Of a stretch of DNA of 64,000 nt, positions 58,714-64,000 are shown piece after piece; the first letter of the stretch is position 1, and every line of letters starts with the position of its first letter. This DNA is from an uncultured Thermomicrobia bacterium (GTDB lineage: Bacteria > Chloroflexota > Chloroflexia > Thermomicrobiales > JALYUS01): the NCBI GenBank assembly GCA_937968015.1, contig CALBSO010000059.1, positions 1 to 64,000 of the forward strand, written 5' to 3'. The position numbers and the translations under genes are program-made. Below the pieces are notes generated by a model. That model had not been told where the DNA came from, did not search any database, and saw only the letters and a program-made list of their open reading frames with translations.

Positions 58714-59661
58714 ATGAACGCCGATCCATCCACGCCGCCGTCCACGCCCGATCTGACGCATCTCCCAACGATTCAGCAGACGCTCCTCGACTGGTACGCC
58801 CGCGAAGGGCGGGACTTGCCGTGGCGGCGGACGCGCGACCCGTACGCGATCCTCGTCTCCGAACTGATGTTGCAGCAGACGCAGGTGGATCGCGTCGTCC
58901 CGAAATGGGAGGAGTGGCTGGCACGGTTTCCGACCCTCGCATCGCTGGCGGATGCACCGACGAGCGACGTGATCAAGGCGTGGGCGGGGTTGGGGTACAA
59001 CCGGCGTGCGATCAATCTCCAGCGGCTCGCACAAGCGGTCGTTGCGGTACATGGCGGGCGTGTCCCGGAGGATGTCGCGGAATTGAAGGCGCTCCCCGGC
59101 ATTGGGCCATACACGGCGGGTGCGGTCGCCGCCTTCGCGCATAACCGCCCGGTGGCGATGGTGGATGTCAATATCCGCCGCCTTTTGCACCGCCTCTTTG
59201 TTGGTGCGGAGGCGCCGGACTACCGCCTCTCCGAGGCTGCCATCTGGACGCTGGCGCGCGCCGCCGTGCCGCCAGGCCGGAGCGCGGACTGGCATCAGGC
59301 GCTGATGGATCTCGGTGCGACGATCTGCCGCTCTCGCCCGCTCTGTGACCGCTGCCCGGTGCGCGCGTGGTGCCGCGCCGCGCCGGAGTGGGCACTCCTG
59401 CCGCCCGATGTGCCGCGCCCGACGCGGTCGCAGGGCAAGTGGGAAGGCTCCAATCGCCAGTATCGCGGCCGCATCCTCCGCACCCTCGGCGCACTCCCAC
59501 ACGGCGACACCCTCTCGCTGCCACTCCTCGGCGCGCGGGTGCGCGAGGGATACACCGAATCTGACGCGGCATGGCTTCTTGGCCTCGTCCGCGCGCTCGT
59601 CAATGATGGTCTCGTTCTCCTTTCCGGTGACGAGGGCGCGTATGCCGTCCGGCTCCCCTGA
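58714..59661 (+). CDS. mutY: A/G-specific adenine glycosylase
   Basis: Removes adenine mispaired with 8-oxoguanine, the partner of MutM. The HhH-GPD domain contains LVSELMLQQTQVDRV (catalytic Glu), ALPGIGPYTAGAVAAF and VDVNIRRLLHRL (catalytic Asp). The [4Fe-4S] motif is CRSRPLCDRCPVRAWC. The C-terminal MutT-like domain that reads 8-oxoG is absent; only about 80 other residues follow, making it 315 residues, shorter than the usual 350-370. Confidence 0.94.
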   Translation: MNADPSTPPSTPDLTHLPTIQQTLLDWYAREGRDLPWRRTRDPYAILVSELMLQQTQVDRVVPKWEEWLARFPTLASLADAPTSDVIKAWAGLGYNRRAINLQRLAQAVVAVHGGRVPEDVAELKALPGIGPYTAGAVAAFAHNRPVAMVDVNIRRLLHRLFVGAEAPDYRLSEAAIWTLARAAVPPGRSADWHQALMDLGATICRSRPLCDRCPVRAWCRAAPEWALLPPDVPRPTRSQGKWEGSNRQYRGRILRTLGALPHGDTLSLPLLGARVREGYTESDAAWLLGLVRALVNDGLVLLSGDEGAYAVRLP

Positions 59662-59779
59662 TGGAGTGGTGCAGGCTTCAGCCTATGCCACTCCGCGTTG
59701 ATGTCACACGGCGTGTTCTCCCGGTGTTACCATACGATGTGAAGGCAGGTCCGGGGGCGTCTTGGGAGCAGCGGGGAAC

Positions 59780-61021
59780 ATGAGCACACAGACGACAATT
59801 GCGCGGTATGGGCGGTGGCTCGTCGCGCTCGGTTTTGTTCTGCGGATAACCATGTCCGGCCCGGTCGCGTTGCCGGTAGCAGCGGCGGATCTGCCGTTCG
59901 CAGGGGATGACACGTTCCAGCTCGGCCCAACGATCGTCGGCGACCCGACGACCGTTTCGATCGCGGTGGACCGTGCCTATGGCCCGCTCGCGGATGATGC
60001 CGGTCATCTGCACGCGGACCTGATCGGCAAAAGTGTCGTGGCTGATACCGCCCTTGAGGTCGCGCCAGCAGACGGAGCGCCACCGGCTTTTTCCGTCGCG
60101 ATCAACGGCTTCGCGGTGCAGAGTGGATGGCAGCCGGTCGGATCGGATAGCCGCGTCTACCGCCTGACACTCCCGACGGCGCAAGTTCTCTTCCCGCAGC
60201 CCGGCGATGCGGACACTGCGCTTATCCCGCGCATCAACATACTGACGCTCACCGGCGCGTCGGCATCGCTGGATTGGTTGCGGCTGATCGTGCCCGGTAC
60301 GCCGCCCGTACTCTTGATGGCGGGCGCCGACTTGTCGTGCGGCACGCCCGGCCCGACCGATACGACCGAGACCTGGGACGACTGGGGCCGCTGGCTGACG
60401 ACGGACGGCATCCCCTACCGCGCTCCCGCTCGCGATGGGCGGCTGACCGTCACGGAACAACTCCCGGCGCTCGACAATGGTTACGCCTTCCTCCGGCGCG
60501 CGTACGGCCCGGATCGCCCCGGTCTCTCGCCGCGCGTCACGCTCGTCGGCTACAGCATGGGCGGGCTGGTGGCGCGGCTCTGGGCGTTCCAGCACCCCGG
60601 CGTGGTGACGCACGTCGTCGAGATTGCCAGCCCGGACGCCGGAACGGATGCCGCGGCGAACTTCTTCGCCATCTTTCTCTCCCGCTGCGCGAGCGGCGCG
60701 CTGCATGATCTGTCGCCCTTCTTCGTCGCTGACTTTAACAACCGCGTGGACCTCTCCCACTATTGGGATCCGGACCCCGCCGCGACGCACATCACCACGA
60801 TGACCGCCGTGCCGCCAAATGGGGAGGAGACGGATGGCGTCGTGCCAGCGGCGAGTGCCGATGCTCTGCCCTACGCGACGCATCTGACGTGGGTGGCGGA
60901 TGTCGTCGCGCGCTCGATTTCGCTCCATCTCGCACTTCCTCATGCCGAGAAGGTTTATACGGACCTGCGCGATGCGTCAGGGTTCGCATCGCCGTTGCCG
61001 GATGCGCGGACGGGGCAATAG
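59780..61021 (+). CDS. Secreted alpha/beta hydrolase (lipase/PGAP1-like)
   Basis: A 413-residue protein with an N-terminal signal (WLVALGFVLRITMSGPVALPVAA). The nucleophile elbow is VTLVGYSMGGLVARLWAF, and the following SPDAGTDAAANF and a late NGEETDGVV plus HLTWV could carry the other triad members. The middle (LLMAGADLSCGTPGPTDTTE) has lid-like insertions. ATG 59780 follows GCGGGGAAC. It could be a lipase or an esterase; the substrate is unknown. Confidence 0.78.
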   Translation: MSTQTTIARYGRWLVALGFVLRITMSGPVALPVAAADLPFAGDDTFQLGPTIVGDPTTVSIAVDRAYGPLADDAGHLHADLIGKSVVADTALEVAPADGAPPAFSVAINGFAVQSGWQPVGSDSRVYRLTLPTAQVLFPQPGDADTALIPRINILTLTGASASLDWLRLIVPGTPPVLLMAGADLSCGTPGPTDTTETWDDWGRWLTTDGIPYRAPARDGRLTVTEQLPALDNGYAFLRRAYGPDRPGLSPRVTLVGYSMGGLVARLWAFQHPGVVTHVVEIASPDAGTDAAANFFAIFLSRCASGALHDLSPFFVADFNNRVDLSHYWDPDPAATHITTMTAVPPNGEETDGVVPAASADALPYATHLTWVADVVARSISLHLALPHAEKVYTDLRDASGFASPLPDARTGQ

Positions 61022-61242
61022 GCGGTATCTCCGGCGAGAGAAACCGCACCGGATGCTCACACGGCAATGCGTCGTCACCGTTCGGAGCCGAGCAATCAAC
61101 ATTTTGTGTATCCGTTCATCGCCTCCACACAATATGCACACTTTCTGCTATCATGCGTCTGATATGCTCAATCGGCGTGGCACGCGGGTGACGGGAAACG
61201 TCGTGTGCCGCTTGCCGTCGCGAACGGAAGAGGATAGCGACG
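61022..61242. other. Intergenic region
   Basis: About 220 bp. The sequence is AT-richer (TTTGTGTATCCGTTCATCG and on) and probably holds the promoter of the following operon. No gene is seen. Confidence 0.4.
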
Positions 61243-62349
61243 ATGTCCACCTGGCCTGACCGCACGGTTGCACCGGACGACGCCCCGACGCTGCTGTTCA
61301 CGATCCATGACGTCCCCTTTGTCGTCCGCTCGAACGACGCGGCGGTGATCGCGCACGTCGGGCGATTGGTGCAGCGCTACCGGGCGGCGGAGCCGCAGGC
61401 GGCAACGGGGCCGCGGCAGGAACTGAACGCCATTCAGGGCGTTTCCACCATGGATACGGGCCGTCTGACCGATGTGCCGCGACGTTCCGGCACGCGGAAA
61501 CCGGCGCGGGTGGCGACCGCCGATCTGGGCGACAGCCGCGTGATCCTTCGACGCGAGACGGGCGTCGTGACGACGATCCGGCCCGATGGGTGGACGATCA
61601 CCGGCGACCTCCGGGCGCATCCGGGCGAGGTGACGCGTGCGCTGGATGCGATGCTCTCACTCGCGCTCGTCGAGCGGGGCTACCTGACGCTCAAGGGGTC
61701 CGCTCTGACGCGGGATGGGCGAGGCGTCGCGCTCGTCGGTGGGCCGGACACCGCCCGCCGCGCACTGGCAGTAACGCTCCTCGGACGAGGTTTCCGGTGG
61801 GTGACGGAGGATGCATTGCTCGTGCGCGTCGCCGCTGGGCACGTCGAGATGCGGGGCTTGCCCGGTCTCCTGCGCCTCGGCCCCGCCGCGATGCTCGCGC
61901 ATCCGGCCCTCCGTGCCATGCTCTCAGACGACGAGCGCGCGCGGTACGCGGGGCAGACGTGGCGCGACCTGCGGGAGATCGAGGCGCGCTACGTCGTGGA
62001 GGCGGCGGACGCTTTCGGCGTGGATGGGACTGCGGCGGGCGGTGTGCTGGAGATGATCGTCGCGCTCCGCTGGAAGGGCAGCGAGACGGATGGCCCACCC
62101 GCCGTCACCCCCCTTGCCCGCTCCGAGGCGTATGAGGCGCTGGCGGACGCGACCCGCTCCTACGGGCTGTACGATGTATGCGGCTCACTCCCGCCGAACT
62201 TCCACCGCCTCCAGCGCATCGCGGAGACCGTCACGATGCACGCCGTCACCGGGCCGGTGGAGTTGCAAACCGTCGCGGATGCCCTGGTCGCTGACGAAGC
62301 GGAGATTGCCGCGCACAACATCGCCGCGACCGCCAATGGGACACACTGA
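61243..62349 (+). CDS. HprK-like protein with degenerate P-loop
   Basis: A 368-residue protein. It resembles HPr kinase-related proteins: YLTLKGSALTRDGRGVALVG, then GGPDTARRALAVTLLGRGFRW where a GxxGxGKS/T P-loop is expected, then VTEDALLVRVAAG at the position of the DD motif. Gly-Lys-Ser/Thr is replaced by Asp-Thr-Ala-Arg. It probably does not bind ATP as a kinase would. ATG 61243 follows AGAGGATAGCG. It is followed 4 bp later by ppx/gppA. Confidence 0.6.
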   Translation: MSTWPDRTVAPDDAPTLLFTIHDVPFVVRSNDAAVIAHVGRLVQRYRAAEPQAATGPRQELNAIQGVSTMDTGRLTDVPRRSGTRKPARVATADLGDSRVILRRETGVVTTIRPDGWTITGDLRAHPGEVTRALDAMLSLALVERGYLTLKGSALTRDGRGVALVGGPDTARRALAVTLLGRGFRWVTEDALLVRVAAGHVEMRGLPGLLRLGPAAMLAHPALRAMLSDDERARYAGQTWRDLREIEARYVVEAADAFGVDGTAAGGVLEMIVALRWKGSETDGPPAVTPLARSEAYEALADATRSYGLYDVCGSLPPNFHRLQRIAETVTMHAVTGPVELQTVADALVADEAEIAAHNIAATANGTH

Positions 62350-62352
62350 ACG

Positions 62353-63321
62353 GTGGCGTACCGTGCCGCCGTGCTTGATGTCGGGACGAACACCGTCCGC
62401 CTGCTCGTCGCTGATTGCACGGACGGCGGCCTGACGCCGGTGCTCGACCGGACGCATATGTCCCGTCTCGGCCTCGGCGCGAGTGCGGACGGCACGCTGG
62501 CAGCGGAAAGCGTCGCCCGCACCGCTGAGGGGGCGATCTCGCTCGTCCGCGAGGCACGCGCGGCGGGCACGACGACGATCCTGATGGTCGGCACCGCCGC
62601 CGTACGGGACGCGCCGAACCGGGATGCGCTCCTCGAACGGATTGAGCGAGAGACGGGCATCGCCTGCCGTGTCATTGATGGCGAGACCGAGGCGTCCCTG
62701 ACCTTCCTCGGTGCGACCGCTGGCTATCCGCTCGACGGTACACTGGCGGTCGGCGACATCGGCGGCGGCAGCACGGAGCGGATCATCGCGGTGGACGGCA
62801 CGATTCGCGAGCGGTTTTCTGTGCCGATCGGCTCCGGCCGTCTGACAGAGCGGACAATCACGCATGACCCGCCGACGGACGCCGATCTCGCCGCCGCGAC
62901 GCGCGCCGCTGACGATGCCCTCCGCACGCTGCGACCGGTCCGGGCGGCCGCACTCCTGCTCGCGGGGGGCACCGCCTCCGCGCTCGGCACATTGCAAGGC
63001 ACGGTGACCCTCGACGATGCAGCCCTCGATGCCGCGCTCGCGATGCTCCAATCCATGCCTGCCGCCGCGCTCGCTCCGAAGGTTGATTTGGAAGTGGCCC
63101 GCGTCAGCCTGATGGCGGCGGGTGCGATCATCGTCCGCGCGCTTGCCCACACCTGCGGCCTCACCGCCGCGACGGTCGCCCGTGGCGGCATCCGTGAGGG
63201 CACATTGCTCGCCGCAATGCGGGGAGAGTACGGCTTCTCTCTCCGAGGGGGGAAAAACGATTTGCCACGAAAGCAGAGAGAACAGGGTAACGGGAGAGAT
63301 GAAGTGCATGGGTGTGATTGA
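62353..63321 (+). CDS. ppx: Exopolyphosphatase/pppGpp phosphatase (Ppx/GppA family)
   Basis: Hydrolyses terminal phosphates of polyphosphate or pppGpp. It has the ASKHA phosphate-1 motif AAVLDVGTNTVRLLVADC, the phosphate-2 motif AVGDIGGGSTERI and the adenosine-like ARGGIREGTLLA. 322 residues, the short Ppx-only domain (about 300). The start is GTG 62353, directly after the preceding gene. The last 20 residues (KQREQGNGRDEVHGCD) look repeat-derived. It is followed by two CHAD proteins. Confidence 0.92.
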   Translation: MAYRAAVLDVGTNTVRLLVADCTDGGLTPVLDRTHMSRLGLGASADGTLAAESVARTAEGAISLVREARAAGTTTILMVGTAAVRDAPNRDALLERIERETGIACRVIDGETEASLTFLGATAGYPLDGTLAVGDIGGGSTERIIAVDGTIRERFSVPIGSGRLTERTITHDPPTDADLAAATRAADDALRTLRPVRAAALLLAGGTASALGTLQGTVTLDDAALDAALAMLQSMPAAALAPKVDLEVARVSLMAAGAIIVRALAHTCGLTAATVARGGIREGTLLAAMRGEYGFSLRGGKNDLPRKQREQGNGRDEVHGCD

Positions 63322-63341
63322 GTGATAAGGGGCAAGAGAAG

Positions 63342-63812
63342 GTGAGCAAGAAGGAGAGACAGTTCGGCCCGGAGACTGCCTTTCGCGATGCCGCCGCGCG
63401 AGCGCTAACCGAACGGCTCGATGCGCTGATGGCACACGAAGCGGGCACGCGGACGGGGACCGATCCGGAGGAATTGCACGATATGCGTGTCGCCTCGCGG
63501 CGGTTGCGGGCGGCGGTGGAAGCGTTCAGCGTCTGCTACCAGGGCAAGGAGTTCGCGCGGGTCGCGAAGCAAACGAAGGAATTGACCGACGCGCTCGGTG
63601 GTGTGCGGGACAGCGATGTGCTGCTCGCGCGGATGGAAGCGTACGCCGCGACCGTGCCGCCGGACGAACGGCCCGCCATCGCCGGGTTCATCGGCCGCAT
63701 CGAGGCGGACCGAGAAACGCGCCGCGCGACGATGCTGCGCGCCCTCGATGACCTGGCGGCAACCCACTACGCGAAGCGGTTTCGTGCCGTCGCCGCGCAT
63801 CCCACCAATTAG
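63342..63812 (+). CDS. CHAD-domain protein, first of two
   Basis: A CHAD domain (conserved histidine alpha-helical) of 156 residues. The signature LHDMRVASRRLRAAVEAFSV carries the conserved His and basic residues that bind polyphosphate. RDSDVLLARMEA is the second motif. The likely start is GTG 63342 (MSKKERQFG); a TTG at 63318 overlapping the ppx stop is possible. It is adjacent to ppx, in line with a polyphosphate role. Confidence 0.85.
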   Translation: MSKKERQFGPETAFRDAAARALTERLDALMAHEAGTRTGTDPEELHDMRVASRRLRAAVEAFSVCYQGKEFARVAKQTKELTDALGGVRDSDVLLARMEAYAATVPPDERPAIAGFIGRIEADRETRRATMLRALDDLAATHYAKRFRAVAAHPTN

Positions 63813-63821
63813 GAGCACCGA

Positions 63822-64000
63822 ATGGCCCGCGCACGCACCATCCATGGCCTGAAACCGAAGGGAACCGTCCGCGCCAATGCGCGGAAGATCGTCGCCGCCC
63901 GCACCGACGAATTTTTTGCGTTCGCGCCCTTCCTTGCCGATTCGACGAACATCACGGAGTTGCACGACATGCGGATCGCTGCCAAGCGCCTCCGCTACGC
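63822..64000 (+). CDS. CHAD-domain protein, second of two (partial)
   Basis: The frame MARARTIHGLKPKGTVRANA.. reaches the end of the window. LHDMRIAAKRLRYA is a CHAD signature, and the preceding AARTDEFFAFAPF fits its first helix. The Shine-Dalgarno TAGGAGCACC overlaps the stop of the first CHAD gene. The C-terminal part lies outside the window. Confidence 0.85.
   Translation, partial: MARARTIHGLKPKGTVRANARKIVAARTDEFFAFAPFLADSTNITELHDMRIAAKRLRY

Overview
This is a high-GC bacterial chromosome segment with dense gene packing on both strands. Gene content suggests a monoderm-like, aerobic heterotroph. Several features fit Chloroflexota, possibly near Thermomicrobia: Tat-exported lipoprotein solute-binding proteins with long Thr/Ala/Pro linkers, a HemQ/ChdC-type coproheme decarboxylase, DinB and PIG-L proteins, and short gaps carrying palindromic repeats. 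The phylum is an inference from style and content; no rRNA or tRNA gene is seen in the window.

Layout. 1-4.5 kb: end of a membrane protein, obgE, a HAD phosphatase boxed by inverted repeats, and the principal sigma factor. 5-7.7 kb: a MerA/Lpd-like flavoprotein converging on a threonine dehydratase. 7.8-9.4 kb: three tandem GNAT acetyltransferases. 9.6-11.5 kb: a DHA2-type MFS pump behind a sigma-A promoter with a TetR-like palindrome. 11.6-14.1 kb: an IscA-type protein and acetyl-CoA synthetase. 14.6-17 kb: the two subunits of a ComDE-type ThDP decarboxylase, separated by a small membrane protein, a DinB protein and an antitoxin with a decayed PIN toxin. 17.1-20.5 kb: gap-pgk-tpiA, closed by a bidirectional terminator. 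20.5-23.4 kb: two ferritin-like proteins divergent from an ECF sigma/anti-sigma pair. 23.4-27 kb: PIG-L deacetylase, HemQ, glycerol-3-phosphate dehydrogenase. 27.3-30.6 kb: a phnDCE-type ABC transporter. 30.7-37.8 kb: DacA-type carboxypeptidase, rluB, cmk, plsC, a TPR protein, a SIMPL protein, an AT-richer nuclease-like orphan and ndk. 38.2-41 kb: MFS exporter, enoyl-CoA hydratase, a deoxyribosyltransferase-like protein. 41-47 kb: an oligopeptide/nickel-type ABC system with two paralogous solute-binding proteins and two permeases but no ATPase. 47.3-52.1 kb: TSUP transporter, a ComEC-like protein without metal ligands, azlD-azlC, a PhzF fragment and a MocR regulator. 52.2-59.7 kb: a Tat-lipoprotein GH39-like hydrolase, a DUF983 protein, a truncated VapC, an NrnA-like DHH phosphoesterase, an MFS transporter and divergent mutM/mutY. 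59.8-64 kb: a secreted lipase-like protein, an HprK-like protein with a broken P-loop, Ppx/GppA and two CHAD proteins.

The most unusual property is a set of short palindromic or tandem repeat families in many intergenic gaps. Typical units resemble GAGTAACGAG facing CTCGTTACTC, AGTCCTCAGTCCTC, CCTAACCCCC...GGGAGGGGG, GTAGGGGCGGTTCG, and GGGCGCCCTCTGGGCAG. They also lie in frame inside several proteins (GH39-like hydrolase, TPR protein, RluB, PhnE, DUF983, the first membrane protein) and supply stop codons or ribosome-binding sites to others. This resembles a coding-tolerant palindromic element invasion with no transposase in the window. Other points of note are a 568-bp identical tract shared by two otherwise divergent solute-binding genes, a probable CTG start overlapping an upstream TGA, and several decayed genes (two PIN toxins, a PhzF fragment).
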